64,000 nucleotides of DNA. Source: Notospermus geniculatus. Taxonomy: Eukaryota; Nemertea; Pilidiophora; Heteronemertea; Lineidae. The position numbers and the translations under genes are program-made. Position 1 is the stretch's first letter, and the number at the start of each line of letters is the position of its first letter. Location: the NCBI GenBank assembly GCA_002633025.1, contig NMRB01001186.1, forward strand, positions 127,294 to 191,293, given 5' to 3'. Below, piece after piece: positions 48,916-59,182 of the stretch. Under the pieces are notes generated by a model. It made no database searches and was not told the DNA's origin. It saw nothing but the letters and a program-made list of their open reading frames with translations.

Positions 48916-50215
48916 TGCAATGCAAAAAGTGACGCCCATGCTCGAACGCGGACGGCATGTTTGGGGGTTCATGCCTTCGACGTCCCCCACCGACCAATAT
49001 TTTTTTCTACATAATCATAAAAACAAAGATTAAAGATCACGGGCATTTTCGCGGGTCACGAAAACCATACATTTTGTTTGTGGTGGCTTGCTCCTCTAGA
49101 TTCGTTTGATACCGAAAGTATTCAATTTGGTGGGTTGGCATGTCCCAAAAGTCCAAAATAACATAATATAAACATCCATGTTTACAAACATTGAATGTAA
49201 ACAATGAAGTCTTGATATATTGTCTTTAAATTGCAAATCTAAACCAATGATGAGGTTTCAAATTACACCACACGGAGTATAGGCAATCGCCCCTCTGGAT
49301 GGTCACATCCCATTTTCCCGCCGGTTCTCACTCTCACTTCGAGCAGACGACAAATTATGGGGATGTGATAGGGAGAGAACAGAAGCAAGAAGAGCCACTT
49401 TATTGGCCAGTACAAACCAAGACTTCGATGTGGGACGTTTGATAACCTGCGGATATGATGATACAAGATGTTCGTGACGAAAAAATACCACGTCAGGAGG
49501 GCGGCGTCTGTGAACAAGGGTATTTCTGAACATTATCGTGTGACAACGAATGACTTCAACCCTATTCCTCAGGGATACGACGTTGAGGAATTTATCCAAG
49601 CTTATAGCCAGTCGGATTACAGGAGCTCCACGTGCCCCAGGAGTCGGAGTGGCTGTCATCACAAGGATACCCAAGAAATACTTACTAACAGTAACACTTT
49701 GCCGGCTCGCTTTAAAACAGAGGGAATAAAGGGCAGGGAGTTTGCAGGGCCGAGGAAAAGAAGTGGGTCGGAATTGAAGAATGGGATTTTTGACACCGAT
49801 TTGTGGGACAAAAAACAATGAACAGGAAAAGGTGGTGAAAATTGGTGAGAATATTTGGCAGGCGTATCCATCTCGACTTGGCGTCAATTTCAACCAGCGC
49901 AAACGGGTTTCGTCGGTGTCCACGGGTCCAGTGACTGTCTCACCTCGATATATGAGAGCAAGTAAGACCAGGCTGACCTCTTGTGAAGGTAGAATACCAT
50001 TTGATTCATTTTGGCACAGTAGCTTGTCACATTAGCTGCACCCACCACAGCGCCGTAACACCAGCTTCTCCAGCACAAAGCTTTGTACTCAAAATGACAG
50101 CTTTGATGGCACAACTTGATTGCATTGACGTCAAAGATAGCACAGACACTTTTTCAGATTAACACAGTGTGGCATCGTAGATCTCAAATAAGCACACTCA
50201 CACAGGAGACAATCT
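48916..50215. other. Gene-free stretch with one long unrecognised frame
   Basis: A 206-codon minus-strand frame at 49303-49923 and overlapping frames in other phases are open, but none shows a domain, conserved motif or splice context I recognise. A hydrophobic run (WPIKWLFLLLFSPYHIPIICRLL) in an overlapping minus frame at 49263-49517 could be a decayed membrane-protein exon. This is speculation. Confidence 0.25.
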
Positions 50216-50219
50216 ACTT

Positions 50220-50940
50220 TTCAGAGGATGTCCTGTGGCTTTGTCCATAAAGACAATGTCCTTTTGCTTTGTCCTGAATCTGAAAGAAGATGTCCTGTTC
50301 TTTGTCCTTAGAGGATGTCCTGTGGCTGTATCCTTTGAGAGGATGTCTTGTTGCTGTATCCTTGGAGGATGCCCTGTGGCTGTGTCCTTTGAGAGGATGT
50401 CTTGTTGCTTTGTCCTTGGAGGATGCCCTGTGGCTGTGTCCTTTGAGAGGATGTCTTGTTGCTTTGTCCTTGGAGGATGCCCTGTGGCTGTGTCCTTTGA
50501 GAGGATGTCTTGTTGCTGTATCCTTGGAGGATGCCCTGTGGCTGTGTCCTTTGAGAGGATGTCTTGTTGCTTTGTCCTTGGAGGATGCCCTGTGGCTGTG
50601 TCCTTTGAGAGGATGTCCTGGCATGTGGCTGTGTTTGTCCTTAGAGAAGATGTTCTGTGTCTTAAATCTTAGAGTGAATGTCCTGTGGCTTTGTCCTTAA
50701 AGAAGTTGTCCTGTGAGTTTGTCCTTAGAGAGGATGTCTTGTGGCTTTGTCCTTGAGAGCATGTCCTTTGGCTTTGTTTGTCCTCAGAGAACATCTTCTG
50801 GCTTTGTCCTTAAAGAAGATGTCCTGTGTCTTTGTCCTTAGAGAGGATGCCCTTTGTGGCCTTGTCCTTAGAGAGCATGTTGTGTTGCCTTATCCTAAGG
50901 GAGGTAGGATGTCTTGTGGCTTTGTTCTCAGAGGAAACTG
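50220..50940. repeat. 54-bp minisatellite, open in both strands
   Basis: The core at about 50318-50620 repeats a 54-bp unit made of two related halves (ggatgccctgtggctgtgtc and ggatgtcttgttgctttgtc). Decayed copies extend on both sides. Because 54 is divisible by three, frames stay open on both strands; one gives an 18-residue repeat ATRHPLKGHSHRASSKDK. No start context or family supports a protein. Confidence 0.85.
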
Positions 50941-51456
50941 TCCAGTAGACAACACCTGTCCTGAATATAGAGACCTCTCACAATGTGTGAGATCTTTCAG
51001 AAACCAAAGCTGGGTCTTTTTTCCTCTCATCCACTGTACCATAACATTCCTCTTGTCACGCGAGTTGTGGTTTCAGACTTTCTTGGAAGCTCAGCTGCTT
51101 TGTTGATGTGATTTACCAGAGGTACTTTTGAGTGCCCTGGCATGGTTGGTTCCCTGCATGATTTGATTCAGATCTTTGTAAGTTTCTTGGAATAAGTGAT
51201 GTCAGTTTTATTTCGAAGGCCTTTGCATACATACATGTAGTTTAGGCAATACCCTCATTCTGTTGCTGGCTATACTGTAAGTAGACACTGTTTTTTTCAG
51301 TTGTTTGGTGTTCTCATAAAATTCTTCACAGGACTTCCAACCAGAGGACAACATTTAGAAGTTCTCTATGGTAGGAGATGACCACGAAGAAATGAGAACA
51401 GAAAAAGATATGCTGAATGGGTGAATGTCATCCAGTCCTGATCCGACACACTAATT

Positions 51457-51545
51457 CCTAAGCCCTTAACCCTAACCCTGAACCCTTGTCACTGACCCCT
51501 CCCCTAATCCTAAACCTAGTACTGACCCTAACCCTCAACGCTAAG
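51457..51545. repeat. Degenerate ccctaa-rich tract
   Basis: Irregular copies of ccctaa, ccctga and cctaat resemble an eroded (TTAGGG)n interstitial tract. It is too degenerate to claim telomeric origin. Confidence 0.4.
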
Positions 51546-54153
51546 CATCCTAACTCCGTAACCTGGGGACACTGGTTTAGATGACATTAACAGTTTAGAT
51601 ACTGTTGAAGTAGTTTCAGTGTCACTATCAGAAGTTTTCACCCTCTCTCTGTCTTTTTCTTCCTAACACTTCCCTTCCAGAGTCTTACCGCTATCAACTT
51701 ACAGTTGTAACCAAACAAATTATCTCCATCAGCAGTGACTTTCACTTCACACTCATATATGGATGCAGAAGATAAAATCTTCATTTTTTGTCTTTCTGTT
51801 TATCTTCAAATTCCATGCACACAATGTCTCCTGCCCGAACCTTCACCCTCTTCATTATATTCAATTGAAATGATTGCCAATTACGTCTGTTATCGTCAAG
51901 AGGTTTTGAATTCTGCATACTTTGTGTCAAAGATATTGGTTATCAGTAAACGCAGGCCCTTCGTTCTGAAGAATGTGTGTATGGCACGGTTGAAACAATC
52001 CATCAGGACCTGTCAGCTCTGAGGTTGCGGGTTTGAGCCCCGGTCACACCCTGCTGTCTATGTGATAGAGAGGGCAACTCTCTTTGATAGCACAGATTTT
52101 CTCCTCCTGCTACAATGAAGGTCCATTTTCCATGTACATGTAGCTCTATGTAATTGCAGCTCATGGGTAAAACTCATGAAATAGGGACATAGGCCTAAGT
52201 ACATCAGATCCATGTAGCAGAGGTTTGGGTCGAGAGGGATCCCACTGGATTTTCCATGTTGGGTTTTGTAGTAGAATAGTTCCATCAAAATAACAGTAAT
52301 TTGTAGCAACCTGAACCATTATGCTAATTTAATTGTGCTGTCAATCAGGGGTTTGGAATGTTGACCCGCCTGACCGCTGAGAAAACAAAACGGTGCAACC
52401 CTCTTCAGTGTAATTATCAGATTCTTAAAGGGAAAATGATGGGTTCAAGTGGCAGTGAAGGGGATGTTTTCATGTAATTGTTTGAGATAATCTTATTGCA
52501 AGATTTTGTATACCTTCAAAGAGGTTCTAAATGTTGTGTTCTCTAAACTGTAATTTTCTCAGTTTGGAATTCTTTGAAGTTCGATTTACTTCCGATATCG
52601 CAACATGAATGCTGGTGTGTATTACTGTAAGTTCTTGATCTGTCTTTTCCCATGGGAAACCTCACCCATTGTACCAGTAGTTTGTTTTTTAAGTAGGCCT
52701 ACACAGCTTTGAAATGCAATAATTTAGCACCATGAGGTCCTGCTGGATCTGTGGTAAGGGGCAAGGGGTCCAGTATGCCCTTATATGATGTAGATGGGAT
52801 TGATAAGCTAATCATAACTTTCTTTAGAGCATCACCAATTCGTGAAAGCTGCATGTAGGCTATAGTTTCTGTTTCCAAAGTAGGCCCACTGATTGGACAA
52901 ACGCTTTGGTAGTCTTCAGGGCAAATGAGATTGTCCACACATGGGAATTAATGGGCGCATTTAAAACAGCTTATTTTGATTTTGAAATCAAGGACGCTAT
53001 TTAGATGATGCATGTAATGTGAAAGATGCTTCAGGCTATTGGTATAAATGAATTATTTCATGCCCGAGTTGAAATCTCATTGTGCCCTGTGTATATTCTG
53101 GCAAAATTCTGCAAGTGGTAGGTTTAGGAACCTGCACAAGAGACCTATCCCCTGTGAAAATCAGTGAACTTCCTCAGCTGGGTCAATTGAACAAATGACC
53201 AAATGGCAAGAGGGGTACTTTTGAGTGAAAATTTGAAGGGCTTCCATCGGGTTCATCGCCGACCACCTGAATCATACATTGCTGAGCAAGTTTGAAGATA
53301 CAAGGACGAGTCTATAATTCCACTGAGTTGCTCTTCACCTTAGTTCTAAACTACTGCTCCAGGAGGCAGTACTAATTACTCCTGTTTATAGCTCTTACAT
53401 CGTTCATTCTCAGTACCCGTACCCGGTAGTCATAATGAAAGAAATGATAAGAAATGTAGTAAGAATTCAGAGTAATGCGGTATCAATGAGTGAATAACTC
53501 GCGTAATGAATTAACTGGAAATGGAAATGACGTGGCCGCATTAGCAAGTCTGTCGTAGTGAAAATCTGTCAAAAAGTTTGTAACACATTTTGTTGATGGT
53601 CATCTTGGGACTTCGCCAGTAAGTGAAATGTTGCCGGAGGAATGAAAGGAAAATGGGAACTGTTCTTGAAGTTTCTGATTATAGTTGCCTGTCGATTGTC
53701 AGATGATCGAGTGGAGATGCTGGCCGACATTTGCGAAAACTTGCAACAACATTGGAATAAGGGTATGAAAATATTGATAGTATGCTTTTCGAAAGGTGAC
53801 TGTCTCGGTGCATGTGTCTCGAGTGTGAAATGGTTATTCAGTTTATGTGAAGAGGGCAGCAGTCGTTTCTATCAACATACAGCAGTGAATGACACTTTGG
53901 CAGAACTTAGTGGATTCCTGAGCTGCTGGTATTTAAATGGTGAAGGTTAATGGTTTCATCCTTAAAATGACAACTGTAATAGTTCCTGGCAACCCAGCTT
54001 GAAATGGTTGAACGAAATCCCTTGTGTGACAATTGACATGGCTATTATCATAATGACTTGGTAGGAATCTTGCCAATAGGAGTACCATTGGGAGTTTTGC
54101 TTCCATTTGATGTTAATTAGGTTAGACTCTATTTTGGGCAAAATCCAACAGTT
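51546..54153. other. Spacer upstream of first HSPA12-like block
   Basis: No HSPA12 N-terminal exon (nucleotide-binding FGTT motif) and no other family is recognisable. A tRNA-like fragment lies at 51977-52100 (cagctctgaggttgcgggtttgagccccggtc). A 102-codon plus frame at 53642-53950 is of unknown meaning. Confidence 0.4.
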
Positions 54154-54263
54154 NTTCTCTCTCACTTGGATTTACTGTTACGGCTGTAATGGCAATCATG
54201 GCACATACTCTGCCGGCTTTTGTAGTTGGGAACTAATGAAACGAATTTGTCCTCAAACTCCAG

Positions 54264-56161
54264 GCACACGTTACATGGTCGTCGACTGTGGCGGAGGAAC
54301 TGTTGACATTACGGTCCATCAACTGGATGAGAATGCTGGAAAACTTCGTGAATTGCACAAAGCTACTGGCGGGCCTCATGGATCAGTTGGTAAGTAGGAT
54401 GACAGCTGAATCCCTGATGACTGTGATAATATCAAGGCCAAGATACCATTCCTACCCATTCCAATTTCAGGAGTGGACAAGGAATTTGAGAGACTTCTCA
54501 TCAGGATCTTTGGCCAGGATTTCGTCGAGCAGTTCAGAGCCAAGCGTCCAGCTGGCTATGTGGACCTCATGATCGCCTTCGAATCTCGTAAACGAGCTGC
54601 GAGTCCGTACAAGGAGAATCCACTGAATGTGTCCTTGCCGTTTTCATTCATCGATTACTACAAGAAAAACAAGGTTTGTAGAAACTGTGACGTGGTGTCT
54701 CAGAACATGACTTCAGGGCTGGTGGCGAGGTGCAGTGGAGACATCTTTGCCACTCTTTGAGGTTATGGGTTCAATTCCCTGTGAGAGGCATGCTGACAGT
54801 CCCGTGATACACAACATTGACAGTGAGACAAGAAAATGTAAAATGACCTCTGTTGAAACTTTTCTCTTTTATGTGTGAATCAGCCTAAATGTACCCAATG
54901 AAACTGCATGCGAACATATTACATACACTGACAGGCCTACTTGGCCTGTTTCAGGCTCTGACCCAGACACTGAGACGGATGCTTCCACATTCACAGGGTT
55001 GTCCCGTAGACGTCGCGGTGCGACGCTACAATGAAAAGTACAACGACAAAGATGTGAGGTGGTCGTCGCAGGGGATGCTGCGACTCAGTCCAGAGGCGAT
55101 GCGCCGTCTGTTTCAGCCGACGTTGGAGAAGATCATTGAGGCTGTTGGTGAGGTTCTCAATCACCCAGATGCAAAAGGTACGATGGAAGTCGAACCTTGT
55201 AATGTTGCAAAATCATTCGACTCGTAAGACCAATACTCATAGTAGGCCTAGTATGGAGCAACTAAAGCTTTGAATCGGGCCCCTGACCTGTGTTTGTGGT
55301 GTCTTTTCCAGGTGTACAGTATGTGTTCTTGGTTGGAGGGTTTGCCGAGTCACCAATTCTTCAAGTCGCCTTGAGGAGGGAGTTTGGGCACATTGTGAGG
55401 TTGATTATCCCCCAGGATATGGGACTGACGATTCTGAAAGGTAGGCCGGTAAATTCCATTTGCCAGAGCCTTTTTTGACAGAACTCAGCTCAACATGCTT
55501 CAGGGTAGCAGAACATGTTTGGGCTTTGAAACTTAGAAGTAGGCTTATCTGTCTTGGTTGAACTCCTGTGAAGGCTGGCACCCTGATCAACCGTAACTTC
55601 ACAGGGTCACTACATGACTTTACACGGCAGATGTAACTCCTTCCGAATGCATTTCTCGTGACTGGTCATTTTCAAATTTCAGGTGCCGTGTCATTTGGTC
55701 TCGACCCCACAGTTGTCAGCCTGCGTAAATCCCGCCTGACCTATGGAGTGGGTGTCCTAAACCGCTTCAACTACAAGAAACATCCAAAGGAAAAACTCGT
55801 GAAAAGGGACAGCATTGAATGGTGCACGGATGTCTTCGACAAGTTTGTCTCTGTAAACCAACCGGTTGCACTGGGAGATACAGTATTACGGAGCTACACG
55901 CCAGCAAAACCGGGCCAGAAACAAAGCATTATCAACATATACTGCACCGACAGGGAAAAAGCTGATTTTATCACGGATCGAGGTGTGAAGATTTGCGGTA
56001 CGCTGATCCTCGATTTGAGGGACACGCAGTACCAGAGTCTTCCCCGAAGGCGGGAAATTCAGGCCAGGATGCTTTTCGGTGATACGGAGATTAAAGTGAG
56101 TGCTCTGGATGTTGCTACTGGCCGATGTGTCAAAGCAGCCATTGACTTCTTGAACAAATAA
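54264..56161 (+). pseudogene. HSPA12-like gene body, copy 1, lacking its 5' half
   Basis: Exons are 54264-54389, 54471-54673, 54955-55177, 55312-55440 and 55683-56161, all GT-AG and in phase. They encode the C-terminal two thirds of a heat shock 70 kDa protein 12-type protein: the phosphate-2 motif [14 protein letters not shown], the adenosine motif [11 protein letters not shown], and a conserved tail ([16 protein letters not shown]). Exons for the phosphate-1 loop and for the [18 protein letters not shown] segment are absent, because copy 1 begins within 120 bp of the N at 54154. The protein differs from copy 2 only at two visible positions (Ser for Gly in KRDSIEW, Lys for Arg in DREKADF). 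No internal stop or frameshift is visible, so it may be an incomplete or misplaced allele rather than a dead gene; 'pseudogene' here only marks incompleteness. Confidence 0.7.
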
Positions 56162-57103
56162 GAAACTTCAACTCTGGAGAATGATTCGATCATGGTTGCG
56201 GTTGAATCAAACGGAGTGAAGTTTGTAGGCATTGTAATAAACTTTCCAGCAACTGACCAAGAGAAATGCTGGGAATTTGTACAGCAAGAAGGGATATTAA
56301 GCATTGGGAAGCTTCACATTGCATGATTGAAAAGACATTGTCCAGAGTTCCACTTATAGGAACCTGCTGCTGGTAGGCCTTCTCTGTTATATCACCCGCC
56401 AGCCTGATGAGCAATATCACAGTTTACAAAAAGACTGGTGGATGACTTGTAAATGATTTACTTAGTTAATATTCCTGCAAAGGACACATCTGCACAACCA
56501 GTAACAGTATGTTATAATCTGTCAGGATTATTATTAAAAGCCCCTGAATTGCTGCTATTTTCAGTTTGCTTGAGATATTTCGTTCAAGTCAGATATCATG
56601 TGCTAATGATTCAAATGAATGTATTGTTGGTCAATAGAACTACCATTTGTGCTTTTGAATGTCCCCAATGTATAGAACCATAGATATGATTCCTTGATGA
56701 CTGCATGCATCTTAACTAATGCTTATTCTGTAATCAGTACTTTTACAGTCTGTAAATTGCCTATTTATATCATTTGTATTTGACGAAGGTTGGCCGTCTG
56801 AGGCGATGCCAAAAGGTGAGCTGAATGGCCACTGGCTTAAGGGGCCTCTCAACATGAGAGTGTGACTTGGCTGTCTGTGCACAACTCAGTCATGGAAAAC
56901 TCTGGGCAGTCATTTGTCTCAGCACAAGTCATAAAGAAACCAGCAATGACGAATTGCCAGTTGTGAGCCAAGTCAAAAAGGGCGGAGCAGCACCTTGCAT
57001 GTATTCTGATCCTTTTAACTGTTCTTGTAGGCCAGAGGAAGCTTCTGAAAATGGTCTTCCATAGTGTACAGACAGAAGCATTGGAATATCTATAACTTGC
57101 TTC

Positions 57104-57109
57104 AATAAA
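57104..57109 (+). terminator. Putative polyadenylation signal, HSPA12-like copy 1
   Basis: AATAAA in ttcaataaagctttct lies about 940 bases after the stop codon, and the equivalent word is conserved at 63798-63803 in copy 2. Confidence 0.5.
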
Positions 57110-57621
57110 GCTTTCTATAATGTAATGCAAAATCCTAATCAGCGCTGTTATTTCCCCAAGGGCAATCGACGAAATATGGTAAGGACAACGTAAGAAACAG
57201 AAATCAGAACTGTTTTCAAGGATTTGTTTATTCTTTCTCACATTGCATTGACTAAAACATTCATAACAGGACTATCACTCATCTCCGGGTTGGCAGGTCA
57301 TACCAGTCTCCCCTTCAGTAGTTAAGGCAGAATATAACTTACGATCAGTCGTACCCATCAGGATAGTGACTGATGCCTCTATTTAATGTATTTTCGACTC
57401 GGATCAGGGAAGCAATGCTGACATACCCCAACATAACACAAGGATATCACGTGTTCACTCGCGTACTTGCACCTTCTGTTATCAGAGAAGCAAGCGCCAG
57501 GAACAGCTGTCCTCACAATGAACACAAAAGACCAGACCAGAACTAGTCACAAATCTGCACCAACATAAATATTTTAGATTCAAATACAACATACAGTACA
57601 CTTCAATTAAATTCTGCTTTC

Positions 57622-57863
57622 TTAACCCTTTTACACTGCCAAAGCCAATTTTGTCACTAATAACAATAGGTACAAATGATTGAAAGGTACATGTACCTGA
57701 AACCTGTCACATATTCATTGGAAAGCTCACAGTGAGCACTTTCCCTTGAATACCTATGTGAGCACTTTCCCTTGAATACCTATGTGACAGGGTCTCTAAG
57801 ACTTCAGGATTTGGCAGAATTTATTGATTTTAATGACGCTGCCAATGGCATTGAAAGGGTTAA
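57622..57863. mobile_element. TTAA-flanked MITE, best preserved family member
   Basis: The element proper (57626-57859) starts cccttttacactgcc and ends ggcattgaaaggg, with TTAA outside both ends (57622-57625 and 57860-57863). The TTAA site and ccctt terminus fit piggyBac-type MITEs. A short internal tandem (gagcactttcccttgaatac) is duplicated. Relatives are at 41000-41132 and 41924-42126. Confidence 0.7.
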
Positions 57864-58302
57864 CACAGTAACATAGAATATAGCCAATAACGATTACTAA
57901 ACGGTATGAGATTACAATTAGAAATTATTGTATAGTCAACTAAAATTAAACAGTAACATGATATTTGTAAATCAACAGTTCAACAAGAATTACAGGAGCT
58001 GGATCATAGTAAAAGTTAATCATCTGCAGAAAGAGTGTTATTTTGGCAATGCTTTGGAAGAAAACGTACCCAATTTTTGGAGATTTTTAAAATGTACCCA
58101 CTTTTCACTGATGCCACAGTACAGTGAACACCAGTTCTATGGCACCGATACAGTGTTCGCCTGTGTTCGTTCACTCCACTGTAGGCTGACCCAAAGTGGG
58201 GCTACAGTAAACAGCATTTCACAAGCCCAATGCACAGTTCACTGAACCCACTGAGACCAACTCACAGGTACAGTGGAATGCCAGTTCACAGCCCATAATG
58301 CN

Positions 58303-59182
58303 CGGTGCCTATCGGCACTTTAGTTTTTGGGAAAATGCGTTATATAACTAACTGCCAATAGGCGCTGGTAGAACTATCAGACTTTCTGTGCGGTCAGCCC
58401 AGGACAATTCATTGCCAGACAACTCTTACCCAGACAATTTGTACCAGACAATCCTACCTGGACAATTCATACCCAAATAATTTGTACCCGGACAACTCGT
58501 GCAAATAGACTGGTTGGCCAACAAATTGTCTCGGTAGGAGTTATCTTAGAACCAAATTGCAGATATTTGCACTGTAAGTTAAAAACTACTGATGAACAGA
58601 GCTTCCCCTGTCCAGGTGCGTGGAGGGGATGGTGCATACACACTTGAACAGATATTGGCCACAGTAGGCACATCCATGTGGATACGGGTTAACAAAGTGA
58701 TATACAAAACTATGCTCAAAAGTAGGTTTCGAAAGATGGAATTCTATCAATGTGATCCTGACATGATAAGATCAGATGAAGGTGAGATTAGACGATCCTG
58801 GCATTCTCGTAATAATTGGGTTGATGATGAAGACTGTCATATCTGGTACATCCTTGAATGCTGTGTGAAGATAAGGCACACGTTTCCTCTCCTGTTGTCT
58901 TTAACACTTTCATCGTTAATTACTTGTCTCTGTGGTAGGCAATTACTAGAATTTCAGAGAAGTACCATTGCACGGAATGGGAGACGTGAGAACTACCATA
59001 GCAAGAGATCATGTGACAGAGTGAGAACTACCATGACAAGGGTGTGGTAGATGTAGGCCTAAACTACCATAGCAAAGGGAGAACTGCGGAAGCTGTCGTA
59101 GAGTGGGAACTACCACAGCAAGGCCTTTGGGGAACAAAAGATGTTGGCACTGACAACATTTTTTTTGACTCCTATACTTCAG
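58303..59182. other. Sequence before HSPA12-like copy 2
   Basis: It contains degenerate short repeats: gacaattcatacccaa-like words at about 58395-58500 and gagaactaccatagcaag-like words at about 58980-59125. The missing N-terminal HSPA12 exons were sought here and not found. Confidence 0.4.

Larger units (their letters stand above)
54155..58301. repeat. Duplicated HSPA12-like block, copy 1, bounded by single Ns
   Basis: The block lies between undetermined bases at 54154 and 58302. From its first bases (ttctctctcacttgg) to at least 57280 it matches 60838-64000, the end of the window. The first ~1.29 kb differs at only about two sites by eye; after 55440 the intron is clearly diverged and the last exon and 3' UTR carry scattered differences. 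Confidence 0.9.

Noticed and set aside
49303-49923. 206-codon minus-strand frame as a possible gene
   Set aside because: No family motif, no splice context and overlapping open frames in other phases on both strands. A membrane-protein remnant in an overlapping frame is only a guess.
50214-50700. Repeat proteins of 136-145 residues on both strands
   Set aside because: They follow wholly from a 54-bp minisatellite with no in-frame flanking domain or plausible start.
51457-51545. Interstitial telomere
   Set aside because: Copies of ccctaa are irregular and mixed with other words; it cannot be told from ordinary C-rich repeat.
53642-53950. First exon of the HSPA12-like gene
   Set aside because: The translation lacks the FGTT loop or any HSPA12 N-terminal feature.
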